From Streptomyces inhibens (GTDB lineage: Bacteria; Actinomycetota; Actinomycetes; Streptomycetales; Streptomycetaceae): a stretch of DNA of 34,048 nt. The notes beneath the pieces were generated by a model that was not told the DNA's origin, did not search any database, and was given only the letters and a program-made list of their open reading frames with translations. The translations under genes and the position numbers were made by a program. Shown here piece by piece: positions 1-10,141 of this stretch. Position 1 is the stretch's first letter, and each line of letters opens with the position of its first letter. The stretch is taken from the NCBI RefSeq assembly GCF_003389455.1, contig NZ_QUAC01000128.1, positions 1 through 34,048 of the forward strand. Direction: 5' to 3'.

Positions 1-110
1 CCCGCCCGCGGCCCCGCCCGTGGCCTCGGCGCGGGCCCCGCGACGGGCCCGTCCCAAGGGCCCAACGGACACCCTCCAGGGCATCCTCCCAGGCTGACGC
101 CTGTCTGAAG

Positions 111-199
111 CGGGCAAAAACGGGCAAGTTTTCTACCGTTACGGGCAGCCGTGGACGCGGCTGCGATTGCTATAAACCTGATGCGGGCGGAAACGGGCA
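111..199 (+). promoter_or_regulatory. CGGGCA direct-repeat cluster, putative DeoR operator
   Basis: CGGGCA occurs at 111-116, 121-126, 142-147 and 194-199, with a one-mismatch copy CGGGCG at 184-189. The 111/121 and 184/194 pairs are each spaced exactly 10 bp, one helical turn. A TATAAA element at 171-176 lies between the two pairs and could be the -10 of the regulator promoter. Same-face direct repeats flanking a promoter are what a multimeric DeoR-family repressor would be expected to use. The rest of 1-254 is GC-rich and shows no gene. Binding is inferred, not shown. Confidence 0.5.
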
Positions 200-254
200 G
201 CTCCGTGACCGAACGCAGACCGGAAACACCCCAGACATCAGGTAGGAGTGAGCC

Positions 255-1016
255 ATGAGGGCCGAGGAACGCCAGCACCGCATCCTCGCGCTCGCCCGGC
301 AGTCCGGCCGGGTCGAGGTCGCCGATGCCGCGTCGGAGTTCGGGGTCGCCCGCGAGACCGTACGCCGGGATCTGAGCGAGCTGGAGCGCCGCGGCCTGGT
401 CCGGCGCACACACGGCGCGGCGTACCCGGTCGAGAGCGCCGGCTTCGAGACCACACTGGCCCGGCGGGAGACCCAGCAGGTGGCGGAGAAACGCCGGATC
501 GCCGCGGCCGCCGCCGCACTGGTCGGAGAGGCCGAGACGATCTTCGTCGACGAGGGCTACACGCCCGAGCTGGTCGCCATGCTGCTGCCCACCGACCGTC
601 CGCTGACCGTGATCACCGCGTCACTGCGGACCGCGTCGCTGGTCGCGGCGTCCGAGTCGGCCACCGTGCTGCTGGCCGGCGGGCGGGTCCGCGCCGGGAC
701 ACAGGCGACGGTGGGGTCCTGGGCCCGGGACATGCTCGCCCGGTTCGTGATCGACCTGGCGTTCCTGGGGGCGAACGGCGTCTCCCGGGAACACGGGCTG
801 ACCACTCCGGATCCGGCGGTCGCCGAGGTGAAGGAGCAGGCCGTGCGCTCCTCGCGGCGGCGGGTGCTGGTCGGGGTGCACAGCAAGTTCGGCGCCAGCA
901 GCTTCTGCCGGTTCGCCGATGTGAGCGACTTCGACGCGATCGTCACCGACGCGGGGCTGTCCGCGCCGGAGGCCCATCGCTACTCCCTCCTGGGGCCGCA
1001 GGTGCTCCGGGTCTGA
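255..1016 (+). CDS. DeoR-family transcriptional regulator
   Basis: A 253-residue DeoR/GlpR-type repressor, the usual family length. Residues about 5-55 form the N-terminal winged helix, with the family pattern ETVRRDLSELERRGLVRRTH. Residues about 75-235 are the DeoR C-terminal sensor domain, related to sugar-phosphate isomerases, which in the family binds a phosphorylated sugar or polyol. The ATG at 255 has a GGAG ribosome-binding site about 8 bases upstream. It is the first gene of a co-directional cluster encoding a polyol-type ABC importer and a dehydrogenase, so it probably represses that cluster, and CGGGCA repeats sit just upstream. The inducer cannot be read from sequence. Confidence 0.9.
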   Translation: MRAEERQHRILALARQSGRVEVADAASEFGVARETVRRDLSELERRGLVRRTHGAAYPVESAGFETTLARRETQQVAEKRRIAAAAAALVGEAETIFVDEGYTPELVAMLLPTDRPLTVITASLRTASLVAASESATVLLAGGRVRAGTQATVGSWARDMLARFVIDLAFLGANGVSREHGLTTPDPAVAEVKEQAVRSSRRRVLVGVHSKFGASSFCRFADVSDFDAIVTDAGLSAPEAHRYSLLGPQVLRV

Positions 1017-1024
1017 CCGGGGCG

Positions 1025-1048
1025 GGGGCCGCCCGGACGACCGGCCCC
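1025..1048 (+). terminator. Hairpin after deoR-type gene
   Basis: GGGGCCG (1025-1031) pairs with CGGCCCC (1042-1048) around a 10-base loop, 8 bases after the regulator stop codon. There is no T tract. It may partly terminate transcription between the repressor and the transport genes, giving different expression levels; the remainder of the 177-bp gap to 1194 shows nothing else. Confidence 0.35.
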
Positions 1049-1193
1049 GTAGGAAACCACCGCCATCACACCGCCGAAGGCCACACCCCCGGCCCTCGGA
1101 CGGTCCCCCGAGCCTGCCCGGAACATCGCGGCAATACCCCCATACCACCCGATATCCCCACCTCCCTCAGACGTCCCCTGAAAGGCAAGAGCC

Positions 1194-2573
1194 GTGAGAT
1201 CACGATCCCTCGGGCAAGGCCGTACCGGCCGCGCCATAGCGCTGACCTCGATCACCCTGACCCTGTCGCTGGCCGCCACCGGCTGCTACAGCGGCGCCAA
1301 CAACGCGGACAACGGCGGTCCGCAGACCATCAATGTGCTGATGGTGAACAACCCGCAGATGGTGGATCTGCAGCGGCTCACCGCCGAGCACTTCACCAAG
1401 GAGACCGGCATCAAGGTGAATTTCACCGTGCTGCCGGAGGACGATCTGCGCGACAAGATGAGCCAGGACTTCTCCAGTCAGGCCGGGCAGTACGACGTGG
1501 CCAGCCTGAGCAATTACGAGACGCCGATCTATGCGCGCAACGGCTGGCTCTCCCCGCTCGGCGATCGGGCCGAGAAGGACCCGGAGTTCGACCAGAGCGA
1601 CATTCTCGCCCCGGTCCGCTCCTCGCTCACCGCCGCCGACGGCAAGGTCTACGCGGAGCCCTTCTACGGCGAATCGTCGTTCCTGATGTACCGCAAGGAC
1701 CTCCTCAAGGAGGCGGGGCTGACCATGCCCACACGTCCTACGTGGCACCAAGTCGCTGACATCGCAGGGAAGTTGGACGGATTCCGCAAGGGCATGAAGG
1801 GCATCTGCCTGCGTGGCCAGGTCGGTTGGGGCCAGCTGGTCGCCCCGCTTTCCACCGTCGTCAACACCTTCGGCGGCACCTGGTTCACCAAGGACTGGCA
1901 GGCCAAGCTGGACAGCCCGGAGTTCACCAAGGCCACTCAGTTCTACGTCGATCTGGTCCGCAAGCACGGCGAGGCGGGCGCGCCACAGGCCGGGTACACC
2001 GAGTGCCTCAACGATATGCAGCAGGGCAAGGTCGCCATGTGGTACGACGCGACCGCCGGCGCCGGCTCGCTGGAGAGCTCCGATTCAAAGGTCGCCGGGA
2101 AGGTCGGCTACGCGCCGGCGCCGGTCGAGCGGACGGCGGGCTCAGGCTGGCTCTACACCTGGGCGTGGGGCCTGCAGAAGGCCAGTACGCACCAGGACGC
2201 GGCCTGGAAGTTCATCCGCTGGGCCTCCAGCCAGAAGTACGAGCAGCTGGTGGGCCGCACACTGGGCTGGTCGAAGGTGCCTGGAGGCAAGCGGGCATCC
2301 CTCTACCGGAACCCTCAGTACCTGAAGAATTCGGGGGCCTTCGCCAAGGCGACCAAGCAGGCGATCAGCTCGGCCCGGCCCAACAACCCCGGCGTTCAGG
2401 AACGCCCGGCCCCCGGCATCCAGTTCGTCGGTATCCCCGAGTTCGCCGACCTGGGAACCAAGGTCTCCAACGAGGTGAGCTCGGCGATCGCCGGCAAGCA
2501 GAGCGTGCCCGAGGCCCTCAAGAAGAGCCAGCGGCTGGCGCAGGAGGTCTCCGATGCATACGCCAACCGCTGA
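1194..2573 (+). CDS. Polyol/sugar ABC transporter substrate-binding lipoprotein
   Basis: A 459-residue family 1 extracellular solute-binding protein. The N-terminus is a lipoprotein signal ending in LAATGC, so Cys31 would be lipid-modified and the protein anchored outside the membrane. The stretch around YAEPFYGESSFLMYRKDLLK is typical of the sorbitol/mannitol-binding (SmoE/MtlE-like) branch; I infer a polyol ligand from that and from the dehydrogenase in the operon. The start is GTG 1194, with AAAGG about 8 bases upstream. The 3' end overlaps the first permease by 20 bases. No ATPase gene is present in the cluster, which suggests a shared MsiK-type ATPase encoded elsewhere. Confidence 0.88.
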   Translation: MRSRSLGQGRTGRAIALTSITLTLSLAATGCYSGANNADNGGPQTINVLMVNNPQMVDLQRLTAEHFTKETGIKVNFTVLPEDDLRDKMSQDFSSQAGQYDVASLSNYETPIYARNGWLSPLGDRAEKDPEFDQSDILAPVRSSLTAADGKVYAEPFYGESSFLMYRKDLLKEAGLTMPTRPTWHQVADIAGKLDGFRKGMKGICLRGQVGWGQLVAPLSTVVNTFGGTWFTKDWQAKLDSPEFTKATQFYVDLVRKHGEAGAPQAGYTECLNDMQQGKVAMWYDATAGAGSLESSDSKVAGKVGYAPAPVERTAGSGWLYTWAWGLQKASTHQDAAWKFIRWASSQKYEQLVGRTLGWSKVPGGKRASLYRNPQYLKNSGAFAKATKQAISSARPNNPGVQERPAPGIQFVGIPEFADLGTKVSNEVSSAIAGKQSVPEALKKSQRLAQEVSDAYANR

Positions 2574-3534
2574 GGCGACCCGGCCCGTCGAGGCCGTCGC
2601 CGCGGCTCCCGGCCGTCAAGCGGCCCGCGCCCGGCGCGCACAGCGGGCGAAGGACTGGGCCCGGCGCGCTCCCCTGCTGCCCGCGCTGGTCTTCCTGATC
2701 GCCGTGACCCAACTGCCGTTCCTGGCAACCGTGGTGATCTCCTTCACCCGGTGGAACGCGCTGGCCCCCGACAACCGCGGCTTCGCCGCCTTCGACAATT
2801 ACACGGCCGTCTTCACCGACCCCGCGATGCGTTCCTCGGTGGGTACGACGGTGCTGCTGACGGTGACCGTGGTGCTGGTCAGCCTGCTGCTGGGGCTGGG
2901 CCTCGCGCTGCTGCTGGACCGCAGCTTCCGCGGCCGCGGCATCGTCCGCACCCTGCTCATCACCCCGTTCCTGGTGGTGCCCGTCGCCTCCGCCCTGCTC
3001 TGGAAGCACGCCCTCTACAACGCCTCGTACGGGCTGCTCAACGGCGCGCTGACATGGATATGGGGGCTGTTCGGCAGCGACAGCCCGCCGCAGCCGGACT
3101 GGATGACCGACTCCCCGCTCGCCGCCGTGGAGGTGTCGCTGATCTGGCAGTGGACACCGTTCATGATGCTGATCCTGCTGGCCGGGCTGCAGAGCCGGGC
3201 GACGGACGCCATCGAGGCGGCCCGGATGGACGGCGCCTCCGCCTTCGACATCTTCCGCTATCTCACCCTGCCGCATCTGCGCCGCTACCTGGAACTGGCC
3301 GCCCTGCTCGGGACCATCTACGTCGTCCAGAACTTCGACGCGGTGTTCACCCTCACCTCGGGCGGACTCGGCACCGCGAACCTTCCGTACACCATCTACC
3401 AGACCTTCTACCAGGCCCATGACTACGGACAGGCGTCCGCGCAGGGCGTCGTCGTCGTGCTGTGTTCGCTGCTGGTGGCGACCTTCGCGCTGCGCTCCGT
3501 CTCGTCCCTGCTGCGCGAGGAGGTCACCCCATGA
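2554..3534 (+). CDS. Sugar/polyol ABC transporter permease (MalF-like)
   Basis: A 326-residue integral membrane permease of the binding-protein-dependent type. A basic N-terminal tail (1-40) is followed by about six hydrophobic segments (near 42-62, 98-120, 133-150, 193-212, 247-262, 296-313). The cytoplasmic EAA loop, where the ATPase docks, is visible at residues about 220-240 (DAIEAARMDGAS...LTLPHL). The ATG at 2554 lies inside the end of the binding-protein gene and has a near-perfect AGGAGGT ribosome-binding site at 2542-2548, which fixes the start and implies translational coupling. It would pair with the next permease to form the channel. Confidence 0.9.
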   Translation: MHTPTAEATRPVEAVAAAPGRQAARARRAQRAKDWARRAPLLPALVFLIAVTQLPFLATVVISFTRWNALAPDNRGFAAFDNYTAVFTDPAMRSSVGTTVLLTVTVVLVSLLLGLGLALLLDRSFRGRGIVRTLLITPFLVVPVASALLWKHALYNASYGLLNGALTWIWGLFGSDSPPQPDWMTDSPLAAVEVSLIWQWTPFMMLILLAGLQSRATDAIEAARMDGASAFDIFRYLTLPHLRRYLELAALLGTIYVVQNFDAVFTLTSGGLGTANLPYTIYQTFYQAHDYGQASAQGVVVVLCSLLVATFALRSVSSLLREEVTP

Positions 3535-4415
3535 CCAGCGCACCCCTGCCCCTGCGCCGCTCCCGCGGCCCCGTCTCCCCCGACGCACGGCGCCGACGGC
3601 GCACCGGCAGCCTGCTGGGCCTGGTGGCCTGGCTGTGCGGAATCGCCTTCTTCCTGCCCGTCGCCTGGATGGTGCTGACGTCCTTCCACAGCGAGACGGA
3701 CGCGGCGACCAATCCGCCCAGCCTCGGCGCTTCCCTCACTCTGCACGGCTACCAGGAGTTCTTCGGCGCGGGCACCGGCGTCAGCCCCTGGCCGCCGCTG
3801 ATCAACTCGCTGACCGCCTCCGTCGTCTCCACACTCGTCGTCCTGCTGCTGGCCGTACCGGCGGCGTACGCGCTGTCGATCAAGCCGGTGCGCAAGTGGA
3901 GCGATGTGATGTTCTTCTTCCTCTCCACGAAGATGCTGCCGCTGGTGGCCGGTCTGCTGCCGGTCTATCTCGTCGCGCAGAACACCGGGATGCTGGACAG
4001 CATCTGGCTGCTGGTCATCCTCTACACCTCGATGAACCTGCCGATCGCGGTGTGGATGATGCGCTCGTTCCTCTCCGAGGTACCGGTCGAGATGCTGGAG
4101 GCCGCGTCGATCGACGGTGCGGGGCTGCACACCACCCTGCTCCGGATCGTCGCGCCCGTGGCCATGCCGGGAATCGCGGCCACCGCGCTGATCTCCTTCA
4201 TCTTCAGCTGGAACGAGCTGCTGTTCGCCCGGGTCCTGACGGGCATCGTGGCCGGTACCTCGCCGGTGTTCCTGACCGGCTTCGTCACCAGCCAGGGCCT
4301 GTTCCTGGCCAAGGTGTGCGCCGCCGCCACCGTGATCTCCCTCCCGGTGCTCATCGCCGGATTCGCCGCCCAGGACAAACTCGTCCAGGGCCTGTCGCTT
4401 GGAGCCGTGAAATGA
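3531..4415 (+). CDS. Sugar/polyol ABC transporter permease (MalG-like)
   Basis: A 294-residue second permease subunit. After a basic tail of about 25 residues there are about six membrane segments, and an EAA loop at residues 190-215 (EAASIDGAG...). The ATG at 3531 overlaps the previous stop as ATGA, with AGGAGGT about 5 bases upstream. A longer reading from 3462 exists but would overlap the first permease by 73 bases and has no comparable ribosome-binding site. It forms the translocation pore with the upstream permease, using an ATPase that is not encoded in this window. Confidence 0.9.
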   Translation: MTSAPLPLRRSRGPVSPDARRRRRTGSLLGLVAWLCGIAFFLPVAWMVLTSFHSETDAATNPPSLGASLTLHGYQEFFGAGTGVSPWPPLINSLTASVVSTLVVLLLAVPAAYALSIKPVRKWSDVMFFFLSTKMLPLVAGLLPVYLVAQNTGMLDSIWLLVILYTSMNLPIAVWMMRSFLSEVPVEMLEAASIDGAGLHTTLLRIVAPVAMPGIAATALISFIFSWNELLFARVLTGIVAGTSPVFLTGFVTSQGLFLAKVCAAATVISLPVLIAGFAAQDKLVQGLSLGAVK

Positions 4416-5404
4416 AAGCCGCAGTGATCAGCGCCCCCGGCAAGGTCGAGGTCACCACCGTGGTGGACCCGACGCCCGGGCCCCGCGAGGTCGTGGTCTC
4501 CGTCGCGGCCTGCGGGCTGTGCGGCACCGATCTGCACATCCTCCAGGGCGAGTTCGCGCCCACCCTCCCCGTCGTCCCGGGCCATGAGTTCGCCGGTACG
4601 GTCGTCGCCACCGGCAGCGCCGTCACCGAGCTCGCCGAGGGCGACCGGGTGGCCGTCGACCCCTCCCTCTACTGCTTCGAGTGCCACTACTGCCGCACCG
4701 GCCGCAACAACCTCTGCGAACGCTGGGCCGCGATCGGGGTGACCACCTCCGGCGGCGCCGCCGAGTTCGCCGTCGCGCCCGTCGCCAACTGCGTCAAGCT
4801 GCCCGACCACATCCGTACCGAGGACGCCGCCCTGATCGAACCGCTCTCCTGCGCGGTACGCGGCTACGACATCCTGCGCTCCCAGCAACTGGGCACCCAG
4901 GTCCTCATCTACGGCTCCGGCACGATGGGCCTGATGATGCTCGAACTCGCCAAGCGCACCGGTGCGGCCGGCGTCGATGTCGTCGACATCAACCCCGAGC
5001 GGCTGGCCACCGCCCGCACCCTGGGATGCAGCAACGCGGCCGGGTCGGCCGACGAGCTGGACCGCCCGCGCGGCTGGGACGTGGTCATCGACGCCACCGG
5101 CAACGAACGCGCCATCCAGGACGCCCTGGGCCGGGTCGGCAAGGGCGGCACCTTCCTCCAGTTCGGCGTCGCCGACTACGCCGCCCGCGCCACCATCGAG
5201 CCCTATCGCATCTACAACCAGGAGATCACCATCACCGGTTCCATGGCCGTCCTGCACAGCTATGAACGCGCCGCCGAACTCTTCGCGGCCGGCGTCCTCG
5301 ACCCGGAGATCTTCATCAGCGACCGGCTCCCGCTGGACGACTACGCCGGGGCGCTGGGCCGCTTCCAGGCGGGGGAAGGACGGAAGATCCAGGTGCTGCC
5401 GTAG
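4412..5404 (+). CDS. Zinc-dependent medium-chain alcohol/polyol dehydrogenase
   Basis: A 330-residue MDR-family dehydrogenase. The catalytic zinc ligands are Cys37 (in CGLCGTD) and His58-Glu59 (PGHEF). The structural zinc cysteines are 88, 91, 94 and 102. The Rossmann dinucleotide motif is GSGTMG at 168-173, and Asp192 at the end of the second strand suggests NAD rather than NADP. The gene overlaps the permease stop as ATGA and has GGAG about 7 bases upstream. It probably oxidises the imported polyol to a ketose in the cytoplasm, as in sorbitol or arabitol catabolism. The exact substrate is not determinable here. It is the last gene of the operon. Confidence 0.9.
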   Translation: MKAAVISAPGKVEVTTVVDPTPGPREVVVSVAACGLCGTDLHILQGEFAPTLPVVPGHEFAGTVVATGSAVTELAEGDRVAVDPSLYCFECHYCRTGRNNLCERWAAIGVTTSGGAAEFAVAPVANCVKLPDHIRTEDAALIEPLSCAVRGYDILRSQQLGTQVLIYGSGTMGLMMLELAKRTGAAGVDVVDINPERLATARTLGCSNAAGSADELDRPRGWDVVIDATGNERAIQDALGRVGKGGTFLQFGVADYAARATIEPYRIYNQEITITGSMAVLHSYERAAELFAAGVLDPEIFISDRLPLDDYAGALGRFQAGEGRKIQVLP

Positions 5405-6452
5405 CCCGGAGGTGTGGCGCGGGAGCGGCCGGCGGCCGGCCGCTCCCCAGGCGTACCGGCGCGAGTTCACCGTGCAAAAGCGCGGTGCCGAGCGGGGTGA
5501 GGGCGTGGATGACGCAGCCGCCGTCGCGGTGGCTGCGGGCCAGGTTGGCCTCGCGCAGTGCGCTGACATGCTCGCTGGCCGAGGGGGCGGAGACCCGTAA
5601 GCGGCGGGCCAGTTCACCGGTGGTCGCCGGGTCGTCGAGGGCGGCGAGGATACGGGCCCTGGTGCGGCCCAGCAGGGTGGACAGCGCCTGTGGGTGGCAG
5701 CTGCGGGAGGTGGCCGGGGCCCAGGCCGTGGAGTGTGCGACGGGGTAGACCAGGACCGGCGGCAGTCCGGGGTCGGCGAGGGCGATGGGTCTGCGCCGGC
5801 AGAAGTGGGAGGGGATCAGGCGCAGTCCTCGTCCGTGCAGGCGCAGATCGCGCTCGTAGGGATAGTCGACGTGCAGCACCGGTGGCTCCCAGCGGAGCAC
5901 CGGGCGGAAGGTGTTGAGCATCGCGTCGACGCCGTCGTGGCAGAGCGTGCGGGCGCGGGCGCTGCGGTCGCAGTCGACCGTGGCGGATACCTCCGTCCAG
6001 TCGGGGGCGATCACCGCGCGGTGCACCTCCTTGAACGCGTCGGCCAGTTCGTCGAGCGGCTGACGGCTTCCGGTGGCCAGTGCGCCGGCCCAGCGCGGCA
6101 GCCGGTCCGGCAGTGCGGCACGGGCGGATTCCGCGGTCAGCCGCGCCCGGGGCGTGTCCCGGAGCGCGGCCAGCCCCGCCGCCAGGCCGTCGCGGGCCGC
6201 GTCGGGGGTGAGGAAGTCCGGGAAGTAGCGGGCGTCGGCCGGGGCCAGCGCGCTGATCAGCCGGGCGGCGCGGGTCAGGCCCCGTTCGTCCAGCTCGCGG
6301 CGGGCGCGGTCGCGCCAGGCGGCGTGGACCGCTACGCCGCGGCCCGCCGGCGCCAGCTGGTGCATCGCGAGCACCGTTTCCCAGAGCGGATCGGGCTCGG
6401 CGGCGATCTGTACGCGCGCGACATCCCGGTCGTCGAAGTGGATGTGCAACAT
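5316..6452 (-). CDS. ArsR-like winged-helix transcriptional regulator
   Basis: A 378-residue protein. Residues about 1-240 match the long N-terminal domain seen in actinobacterial ArsR-like regulators (DUF5937 type). Residues about 255-330 form an ArsR winged helix (LLGRTRARILAAL, then TGELARRLRVSAPSASEHVSALREANL written here in parts as the recognition region). The last 48 residues are Pro/Gly/Arg-rich and run through the polyol-operon terminator into the end of the dehydrogenase gene, overlapping it by 89 bases tail to tail. That tail may be an extension after loss of an earlier stop. The start is ATG 6452, with a GGGGG element just upstream. Its target is unknown. Confidence 0.75.
   Translation of the reverse strand: MLHIHFDDRDVARVQIAAEPDPLWETVLAMHQLAPAGRGVAVHAAWRDRARRELDERGLTRAARLISALAPADARYFPDFLTPDAARDGLAAGLAALRDTPRARLTAESARAALPDRLPRWAGALATGSRQPLDELADAFKEVHRAVIAPDWTEVSATVDCDRSARARTLCHDGVDAMLNTFRPVLRWEPPVLHVDYPYERDLRLHGRGLRLIPSHFCRRRPIALADPGLPPVLVYPVAHSTAWAPATSRSCHPQALSTLLGRTRARILAALDDPATTGELARRLRVSAPSASEHVSALREANLARSHRDGGCVIHALTPLGTALLHGELAPVRLGSGRPPAAPAPHLRATAAPGSSVLPPPGSGPAPRRSRPAGAGR
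5421..5447 (+). terminator. Perfect 12-bp GC hairpin ending the polyol operon
   Basis: GGGAGCGGCCGG (5421-5432) pairs perfectly with CCGGCCGCTCCC (5436-5447) around a three-base loop, 16 bases after the dehydrogenase stop. No T tract follows, which is common for Streptomyces terminators. The hairpin also lies within the 3' coding part of the convergent ArsR-like gene, so it may end both transcripts or stall the opposite one. Confidence 0.7.
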
Positions 6453-6623
6453 GCGGCCCCCGCGGCATGCTCATGACCCTGTGGGCAGAGCCCCCGTTGC
6501 GGGGCCTGCCGTACGGCCCCGCCGTCAGACTGCCCGGCGGGGACCGGCGGTGTCCAGGGCGGGTTGGGGCCCCGGCCATGCGCGGGTGGTGCAGCCGGGT
6601 GCGCGGGGCGCCGGGCGGCACTC

Positions 6624-7091
6624 TCAGCCTTCGAGATGTGCGGCCAGCCGCTCCAGGAACGCCTGCTGGCCTTGCACCATGCGCTCCCGGGCCTGTTCCG
6701 GGGTGAACCACGCCACCTTGTCGATCTCGGGGAAGCTGCGGATCGTCCCGGACCCGCGCGGCCACTCCATCTCGAAGGTGCCGGGCTCGATCCGCTCCGG
6801 GTCGAGATCGCTCTCGACGGCCCAGACGGTCACCACCTTGCCGTTCGCCTGACGGATCTCCCCCAGGGGTACATACGGACCGTCCGGGGGCGGCATCCCC
6901 AGCTCCTCCTCGAACTCCCGCCGGGCCGCGTCCTGTGCTTCCTCCGGCGGTACGTACTCCCCCTTGGGCACCGACCAGGCGCCCGCGTCCCGCCGGGCCC
7001 ACAACGGCCCGCCCATGTGCCCCAGCAGCACCTCGGCACCCCTCTCGCCGCGTCGGTACAGGAGCAGCCCGGCGCTTCGTTTTCCCGTCAT
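6624..7091 (-). CDS. NUDIX hydrolase
   Basis: A 155-residue NUDIX pyrophosphohydrolase. The complete NUDIX box is at residues 44-65: Gly44, Glu50, Arg58-Glu59, Glu62-Glu63 and Gly65, the magnesium-binding and catalytic set. The GHMGGPLWARRDAGAWSVPK region before the box is typical of a small group of actinobacterial NUDIX proteins that act on small nucleoside diphosphate derivatives; the substrate is unknown. I chose ATG 7091, four bases after the ligase stop, with GAAGAG upstream. A GTG at 7109 would add six residues. The layout suggests co-translation with the ligase gene and a possible link to nucleotide pool or DNA repair. Confidence 0.88.
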   Translation of the reverse strand: MTGKRSAGLLLYRRGERGAEVLLGHMGGPLWARRDAGAWSVPKGEYVPPEEAQDAARREFEEELGMPPPDGPYVPLGEIRQANGKVVTVWAVESDLDPERIEPGTFEMEWPRGSGTIRSFPEIDKVAWFTPEQARERMVQGQQAFLERLAAHLEG

Positions 7092-7095
7092 GGCC

Positions 7096-8643
<1,548 letters not shown>

Positions 8644-8715
8644 ACGGCCATGGTGCCTCCGCGACGCGGTCCCCGCTTGCCCGGCCGCGGAAGCCACGGG
8701 TGCCCGGGCTCGCGG

Positions 8716-10113
8716 TCAGGGGGCGAGGTAGGAGTGAAAGAGGTTTTCCGGGTCCCATTGGGCCTTGATCTCCTGTAGCCGGTCCCAGGTCGCGGGGGCG
8801 TAAGAGCGCCGGGCCCGTGCGGGGTCGGCCTCCAGGTCCGTTTCGGCGATGTAGTGGCAGCCGTTGCGCTGCGGGTCCACTGCGGCCATCGCCTCCCGCA
8901 GCCAGCGTGTGTTGGCCTTGTCCTCGGCCGGGTCCTGCCAGACCGCGTAGCAGACGAGGTAGGACTCGCCGAGCGGGGCGAAGGCCATGTTCCGCAGCAG
9001 CGCGGGGACCTGGGAAACCGGCTGCACGGGTGCGAGCACAAGGGACTTGCCGGAGGGGGCGCGGGCCATCGCGTCGGCCATCCGCGTCAGCTGGGTTTCG
9101 TAGCTCTCCGGGGACCACAGGGTGTCCGTCGCGTACCGGTGCGCCGGTGGCCAGACCGCGGCCGCGCCCTCGTGCAGGGCGGCGAACGATGTCGGCCCGG
9201 GCAACTGCCTTGCGACGGCGAGTTCGCCGAAGGGGCAGTCGGCGAACGGGTCGAGCGCCGCGAGGGCTTCTTGCTGCGTGGTGGCGAACGCGGTGGCGGC
9301 GACGGTGATCCGGGAGCCCGGCGCAGCCGTGTCCGCCGGTTTCGCGGAGGGCACGAGGACGAAGGCCGTTTCGACGTACGGTGGGAGCCGGCGTGCGAGC
9401 GGGGCCGCCCAGCCGGTCACCCGGGCGGCCTCGGCCAGCGGGAAGGAAAGGCTGGTCGCCATGATCGATGCGGGGTGGGGGTGCAGGGTGAGGCGGAAGC
9501 GGGTGACGGCGGCGCAGAATCCCGGCCCGGCGCCGCGCGCGGCCCAGAAGAGATCGGCGTGCTCCGTCTCGCTACAGGTGACCGTCCGCCCGTCGGCGGT
9601 GACGGCCCGGATCTCCTGGACGTCCGCGCACGAGGCGCCCCATGCGCGGGAGTTCCAGCCGAGGCCGCCGCTGAGCAGGAATCCGCCGACCGCGACGGAG
9701 GGGCAGTGGCCGACGGGGAAGGCCAGTTCGTGCGGGGTGAGGGTGGCGACCAGATGCCGGCCGGTGGCGCCCGGCCCCACCGTGGCCGTCGCCGGGGCGG
9801 CTGCGGTGGCGGGGGTGAGGGCGCACCGGCGGAGCCGGGAGAGATCGAGCAGCAGACCGTCGTCGCGGAGCGGCGAGCCGGACCAGTTGTGCCCGCCGGA
9901 GCGTATCGAGATGCGTAGTCCCTGCGTACGGGCGTATCTGACGGCGTGCGCCACGTCTTCCTCGGATGCGGCCCGCATGACGAGGGCGGGGAACCGCCGC
10001 GGCACGACCTCGTTCCACACCGCGTCGGTCCGGGCGTTCTCGTAGCCGGGGTCGCCCCGGCGGATCAGACTTCCGTCGATGTCGGGCGCGGGTGCCGGTG
10101 TCCGTTGGCGCAT
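8716..10113 (-). CDS. BBE-type FAD-dependent oxidoreductase
   Basis: A 465-residue berberine-bridge-enzyme-like flavoprotein. The PCMH-type FAD-binding domain spans about residues 35-210. His75 in RSGGHNWSG and Cys137 in GHCPSVAVGG occupy the positions of the two covalent flavin links, so a bicovalently bound FAD is likely. The C-terminal BBE motif (residues about 430-460, ending WDPENLFHSY) is intact. Such enzymes oxidise carbohydrates or secondary-metabolite alcohols with oxygen. The ATG at 10113 has GAGGAGG five bases upstream. It lies 28 bases after the ABM membrane protein on the same strand and is probably cotranscribed. No signal peptide is visible. Confidence 0.9.
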   Translation of the reverse strand: MRQRTPAPAPDIDGSLIRRGDPGYENARTDAVWNEVVPRRFPALVMRAASEEDVAHAVRYARTQGLRISIRSGGHNWSGSPLRDDGLLLDLSRLRRCALTPATAAAPATATVGPGATGRHLVATLTPHELAFPVGHCPSVAVGGFLLSGGLGWNSRAWGASCADVQEIRAVTADGRTVTCSETEHADLFWAARGAGPGFCAAVTRFRLTLHPHPASIMATSLSFPLAEAARVTGWAAPLARRLPPYVETAFVLVPSAKPADTAAPGSRITVAATAFATTQQEALAALDPFADCPFGELAVARQLPGPTSFAALHEGAAAVWPPAHRYATDTLWSPESYETQLTRMADAMARAPSGKSLVLAPVQPVSQVPALLRNMAFAPLGESYLVCYAVWQDPAEDKANTRWLREAMAAVDPQRNGCHYIAETDLEADPARARRSYAPATWDRLQEIKAQWDPENLFHSYLAP

Positions 10114-10141
10114 GGTGGCCTCCTCGCCACGCGGCGGATCG

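Noticed and set aside
1..254. GC-rich left edge as a terminator or end of a previous gene
   Set aside because: Several GGGCCC palindromes occur but no convincing stem-loop or coding frame is visible before the CGGGCA repeats.
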